A DNA stretch of 64,000 bases from Schistocephalus solidus (lineage: Eukaryota; Platyhelminthes; Cestoda; Diphyllobothriidea; Diphyllobothriidae), in the NCBI GenBank assembly GCA_017591395.1, contig WEDG01007335.1, positions 1-64,000 on the forward strand, given 5' to 3'. The first letter of the stretch is position 1, and each line of letters begins with the position of its first letter. The notes under the pieces were generated by a model. That model did not search any database and was not told the DNA's origin. It saw nothing but the letters and a program-made list of their open reading frames with translations. The position numbers and the translations under genes are program-made. Positions 54,604 through 64,000 of the stretch are shown here, in pieces.

Positions 54604-55266
54604 GTGAACCGAACTTTTCTCTCAGCGTTTAGTCGAAGAGTAGAACAACTGCAAAACTCCGATGTCATGGAAAAATGCCACTTAACTTGAATGGTGGTCA
54701 CGTTCTGGCGTGAAACCTGTTTGGCACCTTCAGAATTTCTTAAAAATTCAGAAATGAGAGAAATGAAATGAAAAAGATGAAAAATCATTTGCTCACCACA
54801 CACAGAACAAGAGATCAATTAAATTCCGAAAAATGACATAATGTACTTTCCCAGTTGCAGCTTACCTTAGAGAGATATAACGGGAATTAGAAACAGGAAT
54901 ATTTCTCGTAAAGGGAGAGGAATACAGCACAGTTTCTATCTCATGAAATTCTGCAGTGTTTTAAATAATAAAAGATAAGTTAAGAAGGCATGTGATATAA
55001 ATTGTCATACGGCATAATCCTAGGATATTTCAATCACATGATGATGTCGGATTTTGAACAAGCTTATTTTCCACCGCCTTCAAACACCATACTGTAACAA
55101 TGACCACTTAAGTAGCATTCAATTCCACGTTAATTGTCAATGCCCTTATAAATTAATTTTTTATTTTATTTTTAACCGAACTTGCTGTTACTCGTAAATT
55201 CTAGGTTTCAAAACCACAAACTGCATATTTTACGTATAAGAAAAATCTTATATTCCCTAATAGCAG
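54604..55266. other. unassigned 660 bp between elements
   Basis: AT-rich, with no gene, repeat or RNA recognised. Confidence 0.4.
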
Positions 55267-55268
55267 TT

Positions 55269-55316
55269 GATATTACCTGGATATACTGAAATCCCGAAAT
55301 GTCGAGATACGACAGT
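55269..55316. repeat. left terminal inverted repeat of the DNA transposon
   Basis: Pairs with 61876-61919; see the element entry. Confidence 0.55.
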
Positions 55317-55523
55317 GCGCGTGCTCATTGGTCGATCGATTTTTAGCCTCAGAGCTGATAATGCGGCGTGAGTGGGGGTGGACGCGTGCCATGACACGTT
55401 GATCCGCTGTGACGTGTTCGCGCGTGACTAAACTTGTGACTGCTCTTGTGACCCATCAATTTGTGCACGTACATTCCATTTCAGTTTACTATGTCGATTG
55501 ATTTTATCTATTAACCTCGTCTA

Positions 55524-56728
55524 ATGTTCAGGCAGGCCTGTAAGAGGACAATAAGAAGGTTTATTGCCCACGATGTAGCAGAAATATGCCACGAAGTTAC
55601 TGAAGAAGTTAACAGGTACATTTGCAAGCGGGTAAAACCTGATGACGAATGCACATCTGTACCATCAAACGATCGAACTTGGCTGGACGTGCCCCTGGAC
55701 GCGCATGATCGAGCTGTGTGGTCAACTGACAGCAAAGGATATAGCAATTTATCGCCAGAGGATGAAGAAAGCAGCACAGGGAGTTATTTGCCCTCGTAGA
55801 CCTTGACTCGGTATAGGGTTAGGGAATGGGCTATTAGATCGAATATTGCCCACAGCCACCTACGTAGCGTTCTGGAAATTTTCAAATCGCTGGTCCCTGA
55901 CAAGCCTACGGACCCCCATACACTGCTAAGGGTATCATACAGATTCAGATTTGAAAAAAATGGGTAATATGGAGTATGTTCACGTAGGAGTGGGGAGCCA
56001 AATTAAGTGACTCCTTGAGAAGAGTAGGATTCTCGCAGGCGACAAGGAGATTGTAGTTAATATAGCTATCGATGGCTTGCTCATTTTTTTGGAAGACCAA
56101 ACTTGAATTTTGGCCAATTTTAGCAATGATTATCCATCCTTTCATAAGCGCCGTATTTCCGGTGGCTATTTATAGTGGTAAAGGTAAACCACACGATGTT
56201 CGTGCTTTTTGTAAGCAAACTGTAGATGAAATTACCTTACTGCAGTACACAGGGATAAGGTTAAATTACTTAGATCAGTTAGCAACTGTCAGCGTGGCAG
56301 CCGTTTTATGTGAGTCACCGGCTAGCTCTTTCGTTTAACAGATCAAGAATATGAACGCATATGACAGATGCAAAATTTGCGACGTGCTTGGGGTATTTAT
56401 CGACAAATTTGTTTATGTGGGTGACGGCCATAGGAAAAGAAAGGACGATGACTTCAATCTGCCCATGGATGGCGAACACAGGGTAGGAGTTTTAAAATTC
56501 ACTGTCTGTAAGTTAGGTCTCATATCTAATTTTCCCTTAGATCCACTTCACCTAGTATGCTTAGCTGTAGTGAAGAAGCTGAGTAGTATGTGGGTTAGGA
56601 ATCGTAGGTTGAAGGCGAGCGGTTCAGTTTACCCTCCTGTGCTGTCCTCCTCTGCAGTAGACGAAGTGAGTCATCTTCGTCTGTCGCTGAAGGCACACCT
56701 GCCTTTTGTATATTCCACATCTAATTAG
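55524..56728 (+). pseudogene. transposase-like protein (DNA transposon), broken
   Basis: The frame starting at 55524 reads 91 codons to a TAG at 55797, then continues in the same frame with REWAIRSNIAHSHLRSVLEI and DKPTDPHTLLRV. Next is NIAIDGL near 56045-56070; after a frameshift, KTKLEFWPILAMI, YSGKGKPHDVRAFCKQ, LCESPASSF, a TAA at 56336, YDRCKICDVLGVF, EHRVGVLKF and NFPLDPLHLVCLAVVKKLSSMW (56351-56600). This order (W..NI.H..L..LL; N.DGLPLFKSS..FWPIL; CD.PAR; C.KC; FPLDYMHLVCLGV) is that of the 'transposase domain-containing' proteins found in cnidarians, arthropods and flatworms. Breaks: two in-frame stops and one or more frameshifts. The motif match is from memory of the family. Confidence 0.65.
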
Positions 56729-57124
56729 GAAAAGAAAGCGGACACAAATGCTATAGCTGAGGATTCAAGAGAAACTTTGCTGACAAGCAGACGTTCCGAA
56801 CGTCCAGGTAAGACCTAATTTTATATGAAATTTAATTGCTATCGGCTCCTCACAGCCCTCGGAACAAACAGACTCCCAGCCAGACATCCATAAAAAACTA
56901 AACAGTCTGGCTAAGCGACAGCTCTGGATAATGAGCATGCAACGCCACATAATGTCTCGGCTAAAAAAACCTTGAGTTGGCCCAAACCGGGGCAAATACA
57001 TTTCTGATGGAGCAGGCTTTTGACGTGCCTGCTAACCGTATCATACAGCCCATTGCTAGCCAGGCTGGGTTCTGCCAGCTAAATGCCTAGCTGTTGGAAC
57101 CATCATTCTGCAAGGAACTGGTTA

Positions 57125-57554
57125 GTAACTGTTGTTTACTTACACATTGACATTGGAGTCCCACCTACTATGCCTTGGTGGCAGAAACAATGACGATTTT
57201 GTGAAACGCATATTTTATGAGATATTCGACGATGGTATTGCCTTGGAATTTAATTTCCAAGGACGAAAAGCAAAGGATGTTTTATGTGGGTCTAAAATAT
57301 ATAAACTTATTACTGGCAGGTTATTACATCACTTTCAAAATTTGAACTATGTAGAGACCTTTGGTAAGTGGATTAGCGGCGGCCTCATAAACCTCTATGA
57401 GGTTTGTCCTGTAGCTAATACAAGCGCACGGCCCTCCGGATCGACAGGAATTTCGATTCCAGATGAATCTTCACCCATTAACCTTGTTCCTGGTTTGAGT
57501 GAAATTGTGTCAAAGCCACTTCTTTCTCATCTCAAGCAACCATGTCTGCTATAG
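57125..57554 (+). pseudogene. DUF4806-like C-terminal domain of the transposon protein
   Basis: The 140-codon frame contains LCLGGRNNDDFVKRIFYEIF, LEFNFQGRKAKDVLCGSKIY and KLITGRLLHH, resembling DUF4806-type domains (a helix, then F-N--GR-gK-af---k-y--I---). Preceding frames (56760-57120) are strongly decayed but include MEQAFDVPANRI. In several animal transposon families such a domain lies at the C-terminus; here it follows the transposase-like part in the same orientation. Identification is tentative. Confidence 0.4.
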
Positions 57555-58051
57555 CTGCCAAATCTACTTAACCTAAGAAAACTCCTAGTAAATCTGAATC
57601 ATTGGCTAATTCAGGCATTAAAATCAGTAATGTCATTACCGATGGGAAACCTGCTAACCCCTCAGCAACTAAAACAGCTGCAAACTCTAATGCTAGCATC
57701 CTTCCCAACCCAAAAAGTGTCCGAAATCCCTAAATAATTAACGCTTCTAATTATGTTACCAGTTTTTCGAAATCATTTATTCCTTTTTCAAATGCAAGTT
57801 TTCCGCAAATTTATGCTAACTTCCCTCAAAATCTCATTTCTATGCAACCACCTATCTTTCAAACGTCACAATATAGCCTTACTTTCCAAGGTTTTCATCC
57901 AAATATGCCACTATACAATAATCTCAGTTCTCTTAACAGTAACATTTCGACAAATTGTAGACCAGAGCAATTTTGTTTCCCACCTTTCGTTTCTTCTTTC
58001 CAGTTTTCTTCTCCGCCACCAAATTATCCTTTTTTATAAATACTGATGAGC

Positions 58052-59046
58052 GTAACCTGCAGCTCAGGAATACGCTCAGCTTAGTGTCACTCAATGCGAG
58101 ATCAGTTGTAAATAAGATAGCTGAGCTTAGAACAGTAGCCTTTGAGCTTGATCCAGATGTGCTGTGTATCACTGAATCCTGGGCTCACTCTCGTATTTCT
58201 GACTCAACGCTTGCTATAGATAATTTCAATTTGTACTGACAAGACCGCGCTGAAAAACGTGGTGGTGGTTGCCTCCTTTATATTAAGTCATCCTTTGTAC
58301 ATTTCCCTTTTCAGCTGAGCATTTCGTCCTTTTCTGGAAATGTATGCTTTGCTTCAGTCATCCTCCCTCCCAATAAAAAATCGTTAATTGGCTGTCTATA
58401 ATCCTCCGTGTTGTTCTGGCAATGAAAGCGAGCTCTGTGAACTATTTAAAAAAGTTGCAGACACTCAATTTGATGTCAAAATAATCGTAGGCGATTTCAA
58501 TCTGCCAGACATTGACTGGCAGGCAAATTCCTCTCCGCCTAAACATCAGAAATTGGTCGATACTATTAACTTTTCAAACATGTCCCAACTGGTCAGATCA
58601 GTTACTAGAAATGACAACATTTTAGATTTAATTTTTACAAATGATGTCCACCCTCTCTTTATGAATTTTCATCATGATCTTTTCACAAGTGATCACGCAA
58701 TAATTCACTGTTTTTTTCCAGTCCCCCTTCTTACGAAGCCTGAGGTTAAATGGAATAACCTGAATTTTGCTAACTCAAACCATGAAATGATAAATAATTT
58801 CGAAAGCAATCTAGATTGGCATAGCATATTCTCAAACAACGATCCAAACTTTTTCCGTGAGCTATTGCAAAGCCTCACAGAACAAATCCAGTGTTTAATC
58901 CCATTTAAAATTTTTAATTCAAATACAGCTTCTTCTAATGTTCGGCATTTTCTCCAGAACAGACTTAATAAATTACGAAAACAACTTAGAGTTTCATCTA
59001 AAAGCTCTTTGTCAGGTCATTTAAGGATTGCACAAATATTTGAATA
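58052..59046 (+). pseudogene. CR1 family D endonuclease
   Basis: SLVSLNARSVVNKIAELRTV and VLCITESWAHSRISDS (58078-58210) carry the N-terminal Asn and catalytic Glu. A TGA at 58237-58239 and a frameshift follow. The 219-codon frame 58388-59047 has KIIVGDFNLPDIDWQ at 58478-58520, NILDLIFTND near 58615-58645, and TSDHAIIHC near 58685-58712 with the catalytic Asp-His. APE-type target nicking activity would need the break repaired; as it stands the protein is split. Confidence 0.87.
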
Positions 59047-59213
59047 AGCATCGAAAATCATGCTCGCGAGATATAAGCGTAGGGAGTCTCGGGCACTACG
59101 TGATGCCAATTCATCCAAATCTGTTGCTCATATCTTCCATGTTCGGTCATCGGCTAAGCGTCTGAATGTAACTCCGCCCTTACTCGACTGTAAAAAAATT
59201 TGTTATAGACGAT

Positions 59214-60670
59214 TTGGGCAAAACAGAGTTGTTAAATTCATTTTTTGCCAATCACTTTACCACTGAAACTAGCCCCACTCCCACAATTCCTCTGCTTTCA
59301 AATTCGCTTCTTACAACCATTAATTTCTCGCCTTCACGTATTCAAAAAGAAATAGCTCACCTAAACAATTCACATTCGGTTGGAACTGATAACATTCCAA
59401 ACTCACTTATTAAACAGTTAAGGGATTTTCCACCTTTACTAAGCAAATTATACTCAGTATTTCTCGAAAATGGTTTCTTCCCCGATTATTGGAAAACTTC
59501 TATTATAATACCAGTTTTTAAATCTGGTTCCCGCTCGGACATTCATAACTATCGCGGTGTTAATAAAACTCCCTCTCTTGCTAAACTTTTCGAGAAACTT
59601 AATGCAAAACAAATCACGGATTTTTGCATAAGCAATCACGGCTTCTTACCGGACCACTCTTGTGAAACCTGCCACATGTCTTTTCTAAATCTACTAACCT
59701 CTCTTCGTAATGATCATCTCTCTGTGGTAGTTATCTATTTTGATCTTAGTAAGGCATTCAAAAAGTGCCTCATAAACGACTTCTAGCTAAACTAGAAGCT
59801 ATCGGATTTCGTAGTCCCCTTACTGGCTTTATTAGATCATACCTAAATGATTGTAAGCAAAATGTTTTAGTAGGGTCCTCATACTCAAGTGCTACCCCGA
59901 TGGTTAGTGGTGTCCTTCAAGGTACCGTATTAGGTCCTTTGTTGTTCTTCGTGTATATAAATGATATTTCGTCGATAGTTAAACATTCTCAATCTTTTAT
60001 TTATGCTGATGACCTCAAATGCGTGTATTCCTTCTCTAACTCTACGACCGAACGGTGCCTAGAAAAAATTCATTCAGACTTAGACGCTCTTTCAGCCTGG
60101 AGCTCCACATAGCTAATTGAGTTCTCACCTACTAAGTGTCGCTACATGAGTTTTGGGCCTATAAGGCTGCCGCAACCTCTTATTTTTGAAGGTTGCCTTC
60201 TTGAATTTTGCTGTCCTTTCTTCGGTTTAATGAACGAATCTAGCCGTTCAAAAATGGAAAATGTCCAAAGACATTTCAAAAAAAAACTCCTATTTCCGAC
60301 TCTTCCAACTACTTCCTACTCAACAAGATGCCAGCTAATGAAGCTAAAATTTCTTCGTGTCAGGAGTCTTGAAGCAGGCTTTTGTCTTTTTTTCCGACTA
60401 AATAATAGTTCAACTTTCCCCAAGCTTTCTGTCATTATCCCCATTAGTCTTCCTTATAACCTAAGAAATTCGGCACTAATTATACCTCCCCCTGCATCCT
60501 CCACGTGTAAACGCTCTCTCTTCTTTTCTTCTAGGTATAGTTTTCTTTGGAATAACTTGCCAATTGAAATTAGGTCGTTAACTAGTCTATCTGCATTCAA
60601 GCGAAGACTGCACATTTATCTTAACACTGATTCTATTAACCTTTTATTTTTCCTCATCTTTTCCCAGTAG
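59214..60670 (+). pseudogene. CR1 family D reverse transcriptase with internal deletion
   Basis: 59214-59786 encodes HSVGTDNIPNSLIKQL, WKTSIIIPVFKSGSRSDIHN and IYFDLSKAFKKC, where the Asp of YFDLSKAFD is kept but the frame ends. 59765-60112 continues with PHKRLLAKLEAIGF, LQGTVLGPLLFFVYINDISS and FIYADDLKCVYSF (Asp pair near 60000-60015). After a stop, 60146-60670 carries FSPTKC-like text and then jumps from PLIFEGCLL to EFCCPFFGLMNESSRSKMEN. Comparison with family B indicates about 250 bp lost there (the DLG..SFS.H...V.KA region). It ends with FKRRLHIYLN before a TAG near 60670. Confidence 0.87.
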
Positions 60671-61306
60671 CTTTCCCCATGACTCGGAGAAAGGACCATC
60701 GGGAATTTAAGTGAACCTCTTGAAACTATATTTTAGCTACCTCGAGTCGCCCATGAACTATGATGTCTCCTTATATCACCAGCCATCCAAACGATGACGT
60801 CATTTGGACGTACACATTCGGTGCTCCACAGTCTAAATTGCTACCGTTTCTTTGGATACTAACTATCATCAGAATTCAATTCTGGATCCTAAGATGCTGA
60901 GGACTTAAGTCATTGACGCATTTTCGTGAGATTTTGTTTCATACGCCTAAGTGATCAAGAACGAATCACCTCGACGTTTTATTATCTCATTCTGAAATGC
61001 TACTACCGTATTACCCTACTCTACCACCTGACCATTTTTTCCTAAGCAGTTTTTCTCCTACCTTCTATTAAAAAATGAAGGCTTATTGAACTCTGCCTCC
61101 ATTTTTATGGCAGGAGTTTTTTTTTCACTGCCTATTTTTTCTAGTCCCCATTAATTTTAAAACATCGCTAACTGTTGACATAACAGGACAAGTTATGTAT
61201 TTGTACATTTTATCTGCACACATTGTCGTAACTTTATTTCGTTACTAATCTTTGCTTAGACAGTGCCTTGCCGGTGCTAATCAAATATAAATTCTAAATT
61301 CTAAAT

Positions 61307-61875
61307 TGGAGGTTGCATTTATAAGATGCCTAAAATGGTCCATAGACGCCGCCATCAAGAGGGTAAAACCACACCCAAAGGAATTCGCCTTCAACGGTTG
61401 GTTGATTTATTTTCACCTTACCACGATACCTATTTTTAGAAGGTCACCCTGCACCCAAGACTTTCACTCCTACCGTACATGATTAGAACCTCCCTGCCCC
61501 TTGATTTAACGCATCCCCGCGCCCCACTTTGTACATATTCAGAGGCCTATTTACTATTTGTACATTTTATTATTTGGAACATTTTATAATAAACATTTTT
61601 ATAAGTTCCTATCAAATATGTTTTCTCATTTTCGTTTAAAGTACATGAGGAATTATGAAATGCGACTACGTGAGCTACACATGGATAGGGAATGATCGTT
61701 TTGTTGTGGATGGACGCAGTAAATTAATTGGATTGGGGCACGTCGTATATATTCGTTAAGCGTGGGGAGTTGCGCAAGCAGTACTGGAACTTTTTTTGCG
61801 TATGTCATCGTACCTTGACGTTTCGATATTAGGCATATATTGATACAGAGGACAAAGTCAATATCCTGTCTATAT
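61307..61875. other. right part of the DNA transposon after the CR1
   Basis: A plus-strand frame (about 61307-61480) reads LEVAFIRCLKWSIDAAIKRV and KPHPKEFAFNGWLIYFHLTT to a stop. It may be the end of the transposase or unrelated. AATAAA at about 61587-61592 could be the transposon gene's polyadenylation signal. Sequence beyond is AT-rich. Confidence 0.4.
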
Positions 61876-61919
61876 ACGTATCTCGACATGTCGATATCCA
61901 GGCGATATCCGGTAGATAT
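61876..61919. repeat. right terminal inverted repeat of the DNA transposon
   Basis: Inverted match of 55269-55316. Within it GATATCC recurs in a short direct repeat, CGATATCCAGGCGATATCC. Confidence 0.55.
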
Positions 61920-61924
61920 TTCAA

Positions 61925-64000
61925 TTTTATAAGGGATTTATATATGCCATTAAGTAGAGATCGTATAATTTTGCAGCGTCTATGGACCATATAGTATAGT
62001 TTATAAACAGCATTATTACATGGAAAAAATGGGATTTTTTATGAATCTACATTTATTGTCTTCAAAAATTATAATAAGAAACAATAGAGTATAAGTTGTC
62101 ATATTGAAAGAGAGTTTAGTCTTCTTAGGTGGTAGGAATGGAGCTTATTCGAAAACCGGCTTCCTGACCTGACTGAAGTATCTCAGGATTATGCCATAAG
62201 TTAATTAATGCTACAAACTTAATTACACAACCTTTCTTATAGAAAACACATTTCAGAATTGAGGCTACCATTTCAGGGGAGAGTACATCTACTGTAAACC
62301 AGAATCGTTAATTTCGTCATCCTGTATTGACAATAAAACTAAACGATTGAGTACAAAATTTAATATTGTATCTTCGTTGACCACCTCACCAAATGATATT
62401 ACGAAAAATGATTCCGATTTTGAAGAGCCGAAGAGGAAGTCAAAGAATTCTATGATGCTTCACCAAACATGAGTTTATTTGCCAAAGAACTCCTTTCTTG
62501 TTATAGCATCATACAGGATCTGATGCAAACAATAGAAGAGTCTCACAGACAATGCGACCAAATCGTCGCTAAAAGGATACAATGAAGACATAATTGAAAC
62601 ACCTACATGTCAACCCGGAGGTCCTGCCTGAGCCTCACCAGAGGTGGTGCACTGCCGTAAAGGCTGAAACAACCATATTCGAAACTTACCGACTGGTCAC
62701 TGCCAAAACAACGAGTAAGGTTCATAAGCCCTGAAAAATGTGGACAAATAAAGCATGTACCCAAATCTTGTCATAACGAGCACACTGTCAGCGAAACGTC
62801 TGGGCATGTATCGGCCTCGTTGGCCATCTTCCGACCAAGTGCAATGTCGACACGACCGGCTGGCCTCTTATTTCATAACGCCCAAACTCTAGCATCACCA
62901 GTGAGGACCCACCTACCAGTCTGCAACCCATACTCATAATTGCCCCTACCACCAGCAGTGTGGACTCCATTACAGCACTACCCCATTACAACCGCATGTC
63001 TGTTCGATCACCTGTGAATCGATCGTACCGAGATCAGTAACCCAGTACCGGGAGCCTAAACATGCAGCCACCTCACACTTCCCACTGGCATACATCACCC
63101 CAACATATCTTTCTATATACGCTTTTTGCGAGCCGAAGACTCAAATGCGCTAAGCAGTGACTGGCAGACATGCTAGACGAAACGAAGGCGACATATTTAA
63201 GCGAACGTGCTGACAGATCTCCGGCTAGCCCGAAGGTGGTGTGTAGCGACGTAGAGAGGATTTTTAATGCCTAATAAGAACATTGGGTTACCAATCGGTC
63301 AGGAAAGTGAACATTGCACCCACCTTGCGAAATGAATAATTGAAGACAGAAGTCGAATAATGAACTTGTGCTACCGTAGAAGAGTTGACGGACGATGTTG
63401 AGGTTACAGTTGAAGCCCATTTTGATAATGCTCTATTGGCTCTTAAAAAAAGAATAATTATTTATTTGTTACATGGAGGGACGGAGAATAGTGGGGAGCA
63501 AGGGTTAAGGGAGTTAGCACATTTCTGCCCTTAGTGCAGGTCAGGAGGTTCGTGTGGACGAACAGCCTGGACCCATTCGATTCCGACCGCGCCCTCCTTG
63601 GCACTGCGAAGGATCCGGCAGGCCATGGTAGGGCGCGAGAACATCCAAAAAGTCCTATACAGTCGTTGCAGTAGCTTGCGCATACGGTAACCGAATGAAC
63701 ACGTGAGTGCGATCGTACAGGTCAGTGCTGGTGTGCCCCTTAAACTGGCCGCTAGGTAGTTGCGCTGGACCAACACGGGAGCCAAATCAGGGTGCGGCAG
63801 ACGTAAGTATTAACAATGCTGAGGTCCCATAACAAATGCTAGGGGGGGGACTGCGCGTGCCCATAATAAGTACATTTAAGTGCAGGCTCATGTCACACCA
63901 CCTAATGTTGTCATTTTATGGCTAGGGTGGGATTCATTCACCTGCGTCCATTTCCACCTCCAGTCTTCTTGACAATGTCTTGACAACGAGTACAGGCGGG
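61925..64000. other. unassigned 2-kb right end
   Basis: AT-rich to about 62600, then closer to balanced GC. Open frames at 62788-62970 and 63531-63785 (both minus) have no recognised domain. No element or structural RNA is named here. Confidence 0.4.

Larger units (their letters stand above)
57560..61306 (+). mobile_element. CR1-like non-LTR retrotransposon, family D
   Basis: The 5' boundary is uncertain (57400-57600). A Ser/Asn/Pro/Gln-rich region (57560-58035) leads into an endonuclease and RT. The 3' untranslated region (60671-61306) ends CAGTGCCTTGCCGGTGCTAA and then ATAAATTCTAAATTCTAAAT. The (AAATTCT)n terminus resembles that of classical CR1. A 46-bp solo copy of this end is at 23518-23563. 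The element is almost full length but has stops, frameshifts and an internal deletion. Confidence 0.87.
55267..61924 (+). mobile_element. probable terminal-inverted-repeat DNA transposon, split by a CR1 insertion
   Basis: The left end (55269-55316: GATATTACCTGGATATACTG ... CGAGATACGACAG) is matched in inverted form at the right end (61876-61919: ACGTATCTCGACATGTCGAT ... GATATCCGGTAGATATT). Shared are 12 consecutive bases GTATCTCGACAT, then TCG, ATATCC, GGTA and ATAT with short offsets, about 40 bp in all. Between them are a decayed transposase-like gene (55524-57554) and, at its far end, a CR1 family D element (about 57560-61306). Without the CR1 the transposon would be roughly 2.9 kb. Target duplication not resolved. 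Confidence 0.55.

Noticed and set aside
1..64000. CRISPR arrays, rRNA or tRNA genes, bacterial-type operons
   Set aside because: No regularly spaced short repeats, no recognisable rRNA sequence or tRNA cloverleaf was noticed, and gene structure is eukaryotic.

Overview
The window is eukaryotic, AT-rich and dominated by retrotransposon remains. It looks like flatworm DNA, most likely a tapeworm of the Diphyllobothriidea type (Schistocephalus, Spirometra or Dibothriocephalus). That is an inference from three things: several CR1-like non-LTR families together with Penelope-like elements; a non-LTR element whose reverse transcriptase (RT) protein carries a C-terminal C2H2 zinc-finger array, which I recall from these worms; and a host gene with a 34-nt micro-intron, typical of flatworms. 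No bacterial operons, rRNA, tRNA or CRISPR arrays were seen.

Layout. 1-2 kb: minus-strand remnants of a CR1-like element and of the N-terminal part of a Penelope-like element. 2.03-19.32 kb: a large inverted repeat with arms of about 8 kb (2029-9985 and 11322-19322) around a 1.3-kb spacer. Each arm holds, from the outside in, a Penelope RT/GIY-YIG fragment, AT-rich non-coding DNA, a 204-bp tandem duplication, a 2.7-kb CR1-like element between two direct repeats, and a probable 177-bp solo LTR. 19.3-26 kb: CR1 pieces of three families and a possible Mutator-like transposase scrap. 26-29.6 kb: a CR1 element (family C) split by a roughly 290-bp SINE-like insert. 29.7-37.1 kb: a CR1 element (family B, minus) split by a complete but decayed 4.83-kb Gypsy LTR retrotransposon with a 5-bp target duplication. 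37.1-39.6 kb: another minus CR1. 40.6-43.0 kb: further CR1 pieces, one with a nearly intact RT. 44.5-46.2 kb: the one clear host gene, a ZNF593/BUD20-type zinc-finger ribosome-biogenesis factor in three exons, with a possible tail-to-tail neighbour exon at 46.7-46.9 kb. 49.3-54.6 kb: the zinc-finger non-LTR element (minus). 55.27-61.92 kb: a probable terminal-inverted-repeat DNA transposon with a decayed transposase, into which a CR1 element (family D) has inserted. 62-64 kb: nothing recognised.

CR1 family letters A-D are my own labels, given by protein similarity within the window. Almost every element ORF is broken by stops or frameshifts, so only the ZNF593-like gene is presented as a working gene. 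The history is layered: old CR1 copies were hit by Gypsy, SINE-like and solo-tail insertions, and a block containing several of these was then duplicated in inverted orientation. All alignments were made by eye; identities are approximate.
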